This document shows, piece by piece, positions 1 to 8,660 of a stretch of 64,000 nucleotides of DNA. Under the pieces are notes generated by a model that worked only from the letters and a program-made list of their open reading frames with translations, did no database searches and was not told the origin of the DNA. The stretch comes from Haematobia irritans (Eukaryota > Arthropoda > Insecta > Diptera > Muscidae). The position numbers and the translations under genes are program-made. Position 1 is the stretch's first letter; the number at the start of each line of letters is the position of its first letter. The stretch is taken from the NCBI RefSeq assembly GCF_050003625.1, contig NC_134400.1:47109096-47173095 (forward strand), in the 5' to 3' direction.

Positions 1-137
1 AAATCGACTCAGAATTTAATTCTACGCCGATCGGTATACTACAAGATGGGTCTATGACCACTATTTCTTGGCGTTACATACAAATGCACAAACTTATTAT
101 ACCCTGTACCACAGTATAGGTGCAGGGTATAAACACA
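1..137 (+). repeat. HINE-A right end (Helentron-like non-autonomous repeat)
   Basis: This is the terminal piece of a HINE-A element whose body lies left of the window. It runs from the ATCGACTCAGAATTTAATTC block through CTTGGCGTTACATACAAATG to the hairpin-like terminus TATACCCTGTACCACAG...GCAGGGTATAA. The same order of blocks closes the copy ending near 41045 and, reversed, opens the copy at 54634. No coding capacity is seen. Confidence 0.7.
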
Positions 138-479
138 TGTCCGCACATACTTAAATTGCTTCTCTCAAGCCAAAAACAAATGCTGTTTTTTAAATGTCTA
201 TTCTCTTGGTTCCGAATATTCAAATTAAATAATATTTAGACTTAAGCATATCAAATTTTTGGCGAAGCCTTATTAACATGCAAAGCACATAGCCAAAACA
301 AATGAACACATAAAACAATTTTCCGAAACAACATACAAGCAGTTTCACAGAAATTGCTCTCTTTTAATTCTCTCGCTATATAGATATATTTCGTCAACCC
401 TCCCGGTTTTCATCTCTATTTTCTTCTCTACACTCTCTGTCTCTGTCGCTCCCTGAATAAAATATCACAACATATATAT
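138..479. other. AT-rich stretch without recognised content
   Basis: AT-rich sequence with a short pyrimidine-rich patch (CTCTCTGTCTCTGTCGCTCCC near 436). No long ORF and no match to the other repeat families was seen. Confidence 0.4.
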
Positions 480-711
480 GTTTACTCGAAATTTGTATAT
501 TTATATATGTTTACATTCACACATATTATTTTTGTGAAACATTCTTGGCCCAAACACAATATATTCTAACATATTAATATATGTGTCCCAAACATTTAAT
601 GCTAGTTTAGGAACATTACATTTTTGCACTTAATTATATATTGTTTCTAAAATTATGCCCGAAACACATTTTGTTTATATCGGAACATATAAAAAACATA
701 TTTTTCTAACA
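480..711 (+). repeat. MITE-F fragment
   Basis: A decayed piece of the right half of MITE-F. The succession of CCAAACA / TAACATATTAATATATG / GCTAGTTTA(G/T)GAACATTA blocks follows the order seen at about 10000-10200 in MITE-F copy 1. It ends against the (TTAGG)n tail of the adjoining SINE, so either the SINE landed in it or it was truncated there. Confidence 0.55.
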
Positions 712-712
712 G

Positions 713-870
713 TTAGGTTAGGTTAGGTGTTAGGTTAGGTTAGGTTAGGTGGCAGCCCGATGTATCAGGCTCACTTAGACTATTCAGTCCATTGTGATAC
801 CACATTGGTGAACTTCTCTCTTATCACTGAGTGCTGCCCGATGCCATGTTAAGCTCAATGACAAGGGACC
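713..870 (-). mobile_element. tRNA-derived SINE, 5'-truncated copy
   Basis: On the minus strand this is the 3' half of the SINE described at 5567-5913. It covers the CATTGAGCTTAACATGG block through ACTGAATAGTCTAAGTGAGCC to GGGCTGCCACC. The tail is a pentanucleotide run, read on the plus strand as TTAGG repeats at 713-750 with one interruption. The tRNA-like head and promoter boxes are missing, which is a 5' truncation typical of target-primed reverse transcription. Confidence 0.85.
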
Positions 871-1440
871 TAACAGTGTATGAAAACAGCGAGTTATACA
901 AAATTGAATCAAAAGAACTTCCTGTGTAGTTGAAATAAAGAACATCTTGGGGAGGTCATTTTTGGAAGTGCTTTTAAAGTTGAACCTTTAGAACAACTTC
1001 CAATTTTTTTTGCTTGGGAACTAAATGTGAGAAAAAATTTTTTTTGTACAGATTAAGTACACAATTTTACGAAATTTAAAATTAGTTCGTATTTGTCTAA
1101 ATTAGTTCATATTGTCAAATTTCCAAAATTTATGTCCTAAATTTTTTTTTGAAGTTAAAATTATAAACTTTATTTTAATTAAAATTTCATTATTTTAAAG
1201 AAAATTGTCCTTAATATTGTGAAAATAGCGCATGTTAAAATTTAGGTTGCATAATCATTAATATAAATATTGTTTTTTCAGTACACTTTTAAGCTCGATT
1301 TATATCTTTGCCAGACAAATTTAAAACTCGGAAATAATAAACCATTTCTCCTTAGTGTTTATTATAAAATATTCCATTTGATAGATTTCGTTAATTCATA
1401 ATAGAAATAATAGCCTACATTACCGATGTTTAATAATATA
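871..1440. repeat. MITE-like AT-rich repeat remnants
   Basis: Two blocks recur elsewhere. The block at about 903-985 (GTAGTTGAAATAAAGAACAT, then GGAAGTGCTTTTAAAGTTG) is found inverted at about 4700-4790. The block at about 1160-1300 (AAGAAAATTGTCCTTAATATT, then a TTTTTTCAGT end) resembles 5297-5345 and 26060-26170. These are decayed small non-autonomous elements. No coding sequence is supported. Confidence 0.5.
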
Positions 1441-1685
1441 TATTTAGAGTTAATTTAGAAAAAAAAAATGAGCAATGTAAAATAATAATTTTCTTAGATT
1501 ACTGATATACTGAATTACTTTAGGAGATTGATTGGAAAATCTAGCTATTATGGTTACTAGGACGTTTTTCATTGTTTTTATTTTTTTCCTTTCTTTTTTA
1601 TTGTGATAAGCATTTTGTGCTACATATTTGGTTTTACCTTTGAGATGAAAAGACGAAAACTTCAATACATTCAACCTTATCCTGG

Positions 1686-2226
1686 GTAGAGGTGTGCACG
1701 TGGGCAATAGTTTACTCACGCTCACGCACACTCACGACTGAAAAATCATACTCACGCACACTCACGCACGATATTTTTTGGTAGGACTCACGCACACACA
1801 CGAAAAGAAAATTTGTACTCACGCACGAAAACGTCGTGACTCACGAAAAATACCGTGACTCACGAAAAATATCGTGATTCACGAATATTTTATGATTAAT
1901 TTACCTTACCGAAGTGTCTGAAAACATGAGCATTATTAAAATCGAGAGTGTTATTAAACTCTTAACATCCCAGGTGTCACTAAAATTGTAATTGAAATAA
2001 ACTCTTAAGCGTTTTATGTTGGTGAGCAGGAATATTTTCGTGAGTGTAATTTGTTACTCACGCACACTCACGAAGATATTATTTTCGTGATTCACGCTCA
2101 CGCTCGACATTTTGATCTGTTAATCACGCTCACGCACACTCACGCTGTTGTCATGAGCGTGACTCACGCACGAATCACGAAAAATTTCGTGAGTCACAAC
2201 AATTGCGTGTCACGTGCACACCTCTA
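1686..2226 (+). mobile_element. hAT-type MITE with internal CTCACGCACA minisatellite
   Basis: The element starts TAGAGGTGTGCACGTG (1687) and ends CACGTGCACACCTCTA (2226), an inverted terminal repeat of at least 14 bp. It is flanked by ATCCTGGG (1679-1686) and ATCCTGGA (2227-2234), a 7-of-8 match to the 8-bp target duplication expected for hAT elements. Inside, ACTCACGCACACTCACG-type motifs and their complements fill both arms around an unrelated core at about 1890-2030. There is no transposase. A longer relative with the same TAGAGGT.TGCA ends lies at 37682-38359. Confidence 0.8.
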
Positions 2227-2234
2227 ATCCTGGA

Positions 2235-2670
2235 TGTAACATTATTAGGCTTTCACACAATGGAAATGCCCTTTATTGGTTTTGTTTCCCCCTTAGGAGC
2301 CTATGCGCATGCGCACCATGAAGTTTATATTGCAAGCCCATCTGTATGGCCTATGTACTTGGTGGCATACAATACAACCATTGTTATGGAATCTATCCAA
2401 TATTGGCCAGCAGACAAAAATCTTGAAAACTAATAGTAATAATATATGATGATTAGTGTTCTATACTCTCGATGTTGTTGTTGTTCTGGTTGATTTTTAT
2501 TTTTGCAATGTCTATACAACCATTAATCTTGGCACCAGCCAAAAGCCCACACCCTTGAACCAAGGTAATGACGCCATACAAGACAATACGTTTGCAACCG
2601 CAACACTAACACAAACAGCAAAACCAAGAAGACTGCCATCAACAAATAGAACTTCGACCATAATCGAAGC
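2235..2670. other. low-copy spacer between two elements
   Basis: It contains open frames of 76 and 92 codons on the plus strand (2203-2433 and 2456-2734). The second runs into the HINE-A left end, so neither is credible as a gene. No other structure is seen. Confidence 0.4.
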
Positions 2671-4374
2671 AAAAACAAGTAAGGAAAGTCTAAAGTCGGG
2701 CGGGGCCGACTATATTATACCCTGCACCACATAGTAGATCTAAAATTTTCGATACCATATCACATTCGTCAAACGAGTTGGGGGCTATATATAAAGGTTT
2801 GTGCCAAATACATACATTTAAATATCAGTCGATCTGGACAGAATTTGATAGACTTCTACAAAATCTATAGACTCAAAATTTATGTCGGCTAATGGGGAGA
2901 CACCGTGGTACAATGGTTCCTGCTTCGATTCCTGCTTCGACCGAACACCAACAAGTTTTTCATCGGTGGAATATCCCACTTCAGTAATGCTGGTGACATT
3001 TCTGAGGGTTTCAAAGCTTCTCTAAGTGGTTTCACTGCAATGTGGAACGCCGTTCGGACTCGGCTATAAAAAGGAGGTCCCTTGTAATTGAGCTTAACAT
3101 CGAATCGGGCATCACTCAGTGATAAGAGAGAAGTTCACCAATGTGGTATCACAATGGACTGAATAGTCTAAGTGAGCCTAATACTTCGGGCTGCCACCTA
3201 ACCTAACCTAATGCACTAGGGTGGAACACAATGTTAGTAAAAAAATATGGGAAACATTTAAATCTGAAGCAATTTTAAGGAAACTTCGCAAAAGTTTATT
3301 TATGATTTATAGCTCGATATATATGTATTAGAAGTTTAGGAAAATTAGAGTCTTTTTACAACTTTTCGACTAAGCAGTGGCGATTTTACAAGGAAAATGT
3401 TGGTATTTTTACCATTTTTGTCGAAATCAGAAAAACATATATATGGGAGCTATATCTAAATCTCAACCGATTTCAACCAAATTTGGTACACATAGTTACA
3501 AAGCTAATTCTACTCCATGTGCAAAATTTCAGCTAAATCGGAGTAAAATATTGGCCACTGTGGTCATATGAGTGTAAATCGGGCGAACGATATATATGGG
3601 AGCTATATCTAAATCTGAACCGATTTCAATAAAATTTTGCACACTTGACTACACTACTAATTGTACTACTAGTGCAAAATTTCAAACAAATTGGGGCAAA
3701 ACTCTGGCTTCTGGGGCCATATAAGTCCATATCGGGCGAAAGATATATATGGGAGCTATATCTAAATCTGAACCGATTTCAACCAAATTTTGCGCGCATG
3801 ACTATACTACTAATTGTACTCCTAGTGCAAAATTTCAACCAAATTCGGCCAAAAATCTGGCTTCTGGGGCCATATAAGTCCATATCGGGCGAAAGATATA
3901 TATGGGAGCTATATCTAAATCTGAACCGATTTCAACCAAATTTTGCGCACTTGACTATACGACTAAATGTTATGTTTGTACAAAATTTCAAGCAAATCGG
4001 TATAAAACTCTGGCTGCTGGGTCCATATTAGTGCATATCGGACGAAAGATATATATGGGAGCTATATCTAAATCTGAACCGATTTCTTCCAAAATCAATA
4101 GGGTTCTATTCTGACCCAAATTAGGAACATATGCCAAATTTGAAGACAATTGGACTTAAATTGCGACCTAGACTTTGATCACCAAAATGTGTTCACAGAC
4201 AGACGGACGGACGGACGGACAGACGGACAGACGGACATGGCTATATCGACTCAGGGACCCACCCTGAGCATTATTGCCAAAGACACCATGTGTCTATCTC
4301 GTCTCCTTCTGGGTGTTACAAACATATGCACTAACTTATAATACCCTGTTCCACAGTGTGGCGCAGGGTATAAA
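2671..4374 (+). mobile_element. HINE-A, full-length copy interrupted by a SINE
   Basis: The left end AAAACAAGTAAGGAAAGTC leads into GTCGGGCGGGGCCGACTATA. TATACCCTGCACCAC (2716-2730) is repeated inverted as GTGGCGCAGGGTATA (4358-4372), matching at 14 of 15 positions. The centre holds 153-bp tandem units: TATATATGGGAGCTATATCT begins at 3591, 3744, 3897 and 4050. A GACGGACGGACGGACAG tract follows at about 4198-4236, then ATCGACTCAGG. This order (sub-terminal inverted repeats, central tandem repeats, (TCCG)n tract, conserved 3' block, terminal hairpin) fits DINE-1/INE-1 Helentron-associated non-autonomous elements. The SINE at 2895-3207 is nested in it. Short ORFs across the array are by-products of the unit. 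Confidence 0.7.
2895..3207 (+). mobile_element. tRNA-derived SINE nested in HINE-A
   Basis: It starts with the head CACCGTGGTACAATGGTT. A deletion then removes the anticodon-like part and fuses it to TTCGATTCCTGCTTCGACC. The body follows through GGAACGCCGTTCGG and GGGCTGCCACC to CCTAACCTAACC. It is flanked by CTAATG at 2889-2894 and 3208-3213. The uninterrupted HINE-A at about 40332-40350 reads GGCTAATGTACTAGGG, which confirms the empty site. The shortened head suggests weak or lost internal pol III promoter function in this copy. Confidence 0.85.
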
Positions 4375-4394
4375 AAACATCTACGCGTAAATCG

Positions 4395-4475
4395 TATTTA
4401 TATACCTACCACCGTGGGATGGGGTATAATAAGTTTGTCATTCCGTTTGTAACACAACGATATATCGATCTCCGA
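4395..4475 (-). repeat. HINE-B right-end fragment
   Basis: It reads TATACCTACCACCGTGGGATGGGG, then TTTGTCATTCCGTTTGTAAC. This is the reverse complement of the HINE-B right end (compare 41576-41650). About 80 bp are recognisable. Confidence 0.6.
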
Positions 4476-4833
4476 TCATATGAAATACGAGTATATCCCC
4501 ATGAAAGAAAATAATTTAATTCTGATTATTTTTATAATGAGGTACTCTTGAAGGTTTTTTTTTCGCTAAACGATATTTTTGCATTTTGAGATTCCTAATA
4601 TCGGAAAATGAGGTATGAAATTGTGAGATTATGTAACAATGTTCCTTTGCCGGTCTGTTGTAATCACTCTACAGTTATCAAAAATATTTGGAAGATTTTC
4701 TAAACGCACAACTTTAAAAGCACTTCCAAAAATGTCCTCCCAGCGATGTTCTTTATTTTAACTACACGGGAATTTCTTTTAATTAATTTTTTTTCCATAT
4801 TTTAAATGGGTAATTTTAACTTGTTTTGTTTGT
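4476..4833. repeat. MITE-like remnants
   Basis: AT-rich sequence. The block at about 4700-4790 is an inverted copy of 903-985. No gene is seen. Confidence 0.45.
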
Positions 4834-5296
4834 TTAAACGTAAGCCGCACACTGGATATGTTAATGTTCTCGAGACGTCAGATTTCACTCCTGATATCTG
4901 CTATAACGGGTCGCTGTCTGATAGGCGATTTTGCAAAAGCTATTGGCGCGAAGTATAATGACTATTATATGAGCTGTCATAATGCGGAGGAAAAGGAATG
5001 AATTAAACACCTCTTGAGTGAGTGTCCTGCATTTTGTGTAAGGCGTAAGAAAATTTTAGGGGCATATAGCTTTAGATTACTGGCAGACCTGGAAAACGTT
5101 AATTTAAGCAGTCTGCTAATGTTTTTGGAACAATATGGTTGGTTCAACAGAAGAAAATAATCGAGAAGGTTCAGCGGTTAAAACTAGAAGTGCCCATATG
5201 TAATAGGTACTTGTACTTAATGTGGTATCACAATGAACTGAATAGTCTAAGTGAGCCTGAAACTTAATCGGGCTGCCACTTTAACCTAACCTAACT
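4834..5296 (+). mobile_element. 3' end of RNase H-type LINE (SINE partner LINE)
   Basis: The coding part is the extreme C-terminus of a non-LTR retrotransposon polyprotein, ending at TAA 5158-5160. The 3' UTR runs through TGTAATAGGTACTTGTACTTAATG and then, from about 5219, reads TGTGGTATCACAATGAACTGAATAGTCTAAGTGAGCC..GGGCTGCCAC..TAACCTAACC. That last block is the same as the 3' end of the SINE family in this window. The copy is 5'-truncated at about 4834. A second copy of the same region is at 49080-49615. Confidence 0.8.
4840..5160 (+). pseudogene. LINE polyprotein C-terminus (decayed)
   Basis: In the frame that ends at 5160 the protein shows a zinc-knuckle-like CH..AEEKE*IKHLLSECPAF block followed by the terminal segment SLLMFLEQYGWFNRRK. 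In the intact family this region follows RNase H. A TGA replaces the serine codon that the sister copy at about 49378 carries after EEKE. Just upstream the frame is shifted: the sister copy reads DRCLIGEFAKTIG in frame, this one does not. It is a non-functional relic. Confidence 0.75.
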
Positions 5297-5987
5297 AAAA
5301 TTTCGTTATTTAAAAGAAACTTGTCCTTAATACTTTGTACATTGTACATCCTAAAATCCAATAAAAAAAACATTTTTTACTTGCAATAATGCATAATTTC
5401 TATTTGAAATCGAGTATGAATTTGGAGGATTTTGATAGCATATCAATAAAGCCGTAGAAAAAAGAATAAACTAAAATTTGTTTCCTAGTACGCAAAAATG
5501 AAATTTGAAAGCAAATTCTGTCGCAAATGTATCTTTATTTTAATTCTCCGCTTCTTTGGCTCGGAAGCCACCGTGGTGCAATGGTTAGCATGGCCGCCTT
5601 GCATACACAAGGTCGTGGGTTCGATTCCTGCTACGACCGAACACCAAAAAGTTTTTCAGCGGTGGATTATCCCACCTCAGTAATGCTGGTGACATTTCTG
5701 AGGGTTTCAAAGCTTCTCTAAGTGGTTTCACTGGAATGTGGAACGCCGTTCGGGCTCGGCTATAAAAAGGAGGACCCTTGTCATTGAGCTTAACATGGAA
5801 TCGGGCAGCACTCAGTGATAAGAGAGAAGTTCACCACTGTGGTATCACAATGGACTGAATAGTCTAAGTGAGCCTGATACATCGGGCTGCCACATAACCT
5901 AACCTAACCTAACCTTCTTTGGCTCGGAATATATACCAAAATCATTAATGTAAAGAGAAAATCTTTGGAACCTAGTGAGCTTTTTTC
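5297..5987 (+). mobile_element. MITE-C copy, damaged 5' end, interrupted by a SINE
   Basis: The right half (TTCTCCGCTTCTTTGGCTCGG, then AAGAGAAAATCTTTGGAACC, then a TTTTTTCTCAGTG end at about 5980) matches MITE-C at 44411-44498. The SINE at 5567-5913 splits the TTTGGCTCGGAATCAATACC block. The left half is poorly preserved, and the LINE 3' end abuts it. There is no coding capacity. Confidence 0.65.
5567..5913 (+). mobile_element. tRNA-derived SINE, best full-length copy
   Basis: A 347-bp element. The head GCCACCGTGGTGCAATGGTTAG carries an A-box-like TGGTGCAATGG (5574-5584) and a perfect B box GGTTCGATTCC (5618-5628). Between them CCTTG-CATACA-CAAGG can form an anticodon-type arm. A tRNA-unrelated body follows, and the 3' end is shared with the LINE at 5219-5296, ending in (CCTAA)n. 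The flanking 16-bp duplications CTTCTTTGGCTCGGAA (5551-5566 and 5914-5929) are perfect, which indicates target-primed reverse transcription and a fairly recent insertion. The head resembles tRNA-Val most, but that is a judgement by eye. Confidence 0.92.
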
Positions 5988-6232
5988 TCAGTGTAGAATC
6001 GATATGGGTAGTAGGAGCGATATACTGGCGTCACGCACCAAATTTTACTCGTATGGGATGAAATTTACTCCTCCTAGAGTCTCCGCAAGCCAAATTTGGG
6101 GATCGAGTTATTTGGGGGTTATAATAAAGTGGTCCGATATTGACTAATTAACATATAATACCATCCGACTTACATCAATAACAACTACTTATACCAAATT
6201 TCAAGTAGATAGCTGATTTCGTTTGGAAGTTA

Positions 6233-7472
6233 AAGCGTGATACGGTCCAAATTTGGTGAAGGGAAAACGCGTGTAAATCGGTGCAATCGTTTATTTAAAA
6301 AATCAAATTAAATTTCTTTTTCAAGTTCAATTAGTATAAAATTCAGGAAAAATATTCAGTTAGACATTCGCTTTTCCAAATCCGAATTGCCAGGCCTCAC
6401 GCTTGACACCTGCCATCAGATTTTGTACAGCCACCTTGTCCACCTTCTTCGCCGCAGAAAGCCAGTTTGCCTTGAACTGCTGCTCGTCTTTAGCAGTTTT
6501 TTGGTCTTCTTTAGGTTCCGCTTGACAATAGCCCAGTATTTCTCAACTGGGCGGAGCTCTGGCGTGTTGGGAGGGTTCTTGTCCTTGGGAACCACCTGCA
6601 CGTTGTTGGCGGCGTACCACTCCATGGCCTTTTTACCGTAATGGCAAGATGCCAAATCCGGCCAAAACAGTACGAAACAACCGTGTTTCTTCAGGAAAGG
6701 CAGCAGACGTTTATTCAAACACTCTTTCACGTAAATTTCTTGGTTGACAGTCCCGGAAGCTATGAAAATGCTGCTTTTCAAGCCACAGGTACAGATGGCT
6801 TGCCAAACCAGATATTTCTTCGCGAACTTTGACAGTTTTATGTGCTTGAAAGTATCTGCTACCTTTCATCTTCCTTTTGCCGTATAAAACTCCTGTCCCG
6901 GAAGCTGCTTGTAGTCGGCTTTGACGTAGGTTTCGTCGTCCATTACCACGCAGTCAAACTTCGTTAGCATCGTCGTGTACAGCCTCCGGGTTCGCGCTTT
7001 GGCCGTCGTATTTTGTTTATCATCGCGATTTGTTGTAGACGATACACCCAGCTTATTTACGGCATCTCGGAGAGAGAGGTTAGGGTTTCGCTGGAAACTA
7101 CCGGCAACTCTCTTTGTCGTCTCAGCGGCTTCCGGTTTTCGATTTCCCCCCGATCCAGACTTCCTGGCTGTCGACAAACGTTCCCCAAACACTTTAATTA
7201 CATTTGTAACGGTTGATTTGGCAACTTTTAGCGATTTTGCCAGCTATGCGTGCGAGTACCTCGGATTTTCGCGATGCGCGAGCAAAATTTTGATACGCTG
7301 CTCTTCTTGCTTGGACGGCATTTTGATAACTGAAGAGTGAATTCCAAAATCCAAATAGGAGCAACATTCTACACACACACCTTCAACATGAGGGGTGTTC
7401 AGATTTTTTAAATGCAAAACTGAAAGAAATACGTCAAGTTTATATTGACAAAATTTTGACCGTATCACCCTT
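6233..7472 (-). mobile_element. DD37E Tc1/mariner transposon, copy 1
   Basis: A 1240-bp element with inverted ends AAGCGTGATACGGTCCAAAT (6233) and, inverted, AAGGGTGATACGGTCAAAAT (ending 7472). It is flanked by TA at 6231-6232 and 7473-7474. It sits inside HINE-B where uninterrupted copies read GAAGTTAGCGTGATTTCAAC (for example about 31080), so the insertion point is at that TA. The transposase is oriented on the minus strand and is defective. Confidence 0.92.
6360..7321 (-). pseudogene. DD37E mariner transposase, copy 1 (inactivated)
   Basis: It starts ATG at 7321-7319 (MPSKQEEQRIKILLAHR...) and ends TAA at 6362-6360. The N-terminal part has helix-turn-helix character (KSTVTNVIKVF), followed by a second one (LSLRDAVNKLGVSSTT). 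The catalytic triad is visible as D in MDDETYV (codon 6937-6935), D in FWPDLASCHYG (6658-6656) and E in RPVEKYW (6544-6542). Exactly 37 residues separate the second D and the E, which is the DD37E signature of the ITm superfamily. The lesions are a TAG in place of a lysine codon just after NPRYSHA, a 57-bp in-frame deletion after GVSSTT (relative to copy 2), a TGA after TAKGR, and a frameshift near the C-terminus. Ancestral length is about 340 residues. It would have been a cut-and-paste transposase. Confidence 0.9.
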
Positions 7473-7619
7473 TAGCGCGATTTCCACAGACAGACGGACG
7501 GACAGACATTGCTGGATCGACTCAGAATTTCACTATGACCCAGAATATATTCTGGGTATATACTATATGGGGTATGCGAACAATATTTCGATGTGTCACC
7601 CATGGTGAAGGATAAAAAT

Positions 7620-8660
7620 AATATTTTTAAAAGCCAAGAAAAAATATCGAAAAGTGCACATTTTAATTGAACCAATCAAAGTATTTATTGAAAATGGAGG
7701 TGAAGTTGAACCAAATAATTGATGTTGAGTTTTGTGAACAAAATCAATTAAATGTTTAATTGAATCGATTGAAAAACAAGTATGTATGGACAAAAGTTCG
7801 GCCGGGCCGAATCTTGAATAGTTAGAAAATTCGTGTTACTTGAAAATATATAAAATTTGAGGTGATGAGACCCACTACCTCAAGAAGATCGGTTTGGATG
7901 CTACGCATCAAAAGTGAAGTTTCTTAATAAGAAGTCTACATAAAAGTCAGTATTAATGAGAACTATTTTTGTTTGAGTTTTTAAGGAATCTTAAACATCT
8001 AAGCTTGACCAAAAAAAAAATCGGCAATTTTTACTTGTAGTTTGAGTGCGACTTCTATCTCCTTTCAGAAATTGAATATACCGGTGAAAATAAGAGCTAT
8101 ATCAAAATTTTACTGATAACAAAACTTATAAAAAAATTATATAACAAACATAATTATAAAACAAAATTTGACATATCTTTTTATGGACCTAAAATACCTC
8201 AAAAAATCGAAAATAAATAATAAAAATTAGATGAAACTTTTCATCTCTTATCTTTTTGTGGACCTGAAATGTCTATAATTTCCTAATTTTAGACATATCC
8301 AGAAGACCAAGCAATTAAATGGGGCGATCGGTTTATATGGGGGGCTATATCAATAACTGGACCGATATAGTATATCTTCGAATTTGACCTGCTTGGAGAC
8401 AAAAATTAATCTGTGCCAAACTTTAGAATGATAACGCCGATTTGTGTTTATCCAATTTACGATTCACGAAATTAATTGATTGATCAATTAAGTTTTAATT
8501 GAAATTTACTCAATCACAGAAATGACAGCATCAACTACCAATGTCAATTAAAAAAATTAAATTATGCAATTTTTGTGACTGAAATAAATTTATAATTGAA
8601 AACTTTGTAAAATTCAATTAAAATTTCAGTTGAAAAAAAAATATTGGTGATTTCTTTCTG
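7620..8660. repeat. MITE-H copy with a nested diverged HINE-B-like element
   Basis: The outer parts (7660-7772 and 8456-8660) are AATTAATTGATT/TTCAATTAAA-rich MITE-H sequence ending in TTTCTTTCTGTGTAC. The inner part (about 7773-8455) begins ACAAGTATGTATGGAC..AAAGTTCGGCCGGGCCGAATCTT. This is the HINE left end with its GGCC palindrome. It also carries a GGGCGATCGGTTTATATGGGGGGCTATATC unit. The inner part lacks the usual right end. Confidence 0.55.

Larger units (their letters stand above)
5988..7610 (+). mobile_element. HINE-B copy, interrupted by a DD37E mariner
   Basis: To the left is one degenerate 153-bp-type unit (GATGAAATTTACTCCTCCTAG, CCAAATTTGGGGATCG) and the block AATACCATCCGACTTACATC. 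To the right are GATTTCCACAGACAGACGGACGG, ATCGACTCAGAATTTCAC, GACCCAGAATATAT and CAATATTTCGATGTGTCAC. Both sides match intact HINE-B copies such as 30995-31200. Together they form one element split by the mariner at 6233-7472. Confidence 0.75.

Noticed and set aside
713..750. Telomere or interstitial telomere at the TTAGG run
   Set aside because: Only 7 units, directly joined to a SINE 3' end and found at each SINE/LINE tail; Diptera lack TTAGG telomeres.
3377..4114. Regularly spaced repeats resembling an array with spacers
   Set aside because: Period 153 bp with no short conserved repeat/variable spacer structure, in eukaryotic DNA; this is a HINE-A tandem array, not CRISPR.
5571..5640. Possible tRNA-Val-like gene
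   Set aside because: It is the head of the SINE: acceptor stem does not close, a body and LINE-type tail follow, and copies share it.
6975..7340. 121-codon plus-strand frame over the mariner
   Set aside because: Antisense to the transposase; the minus-strand reading carries the DD37E motifs.
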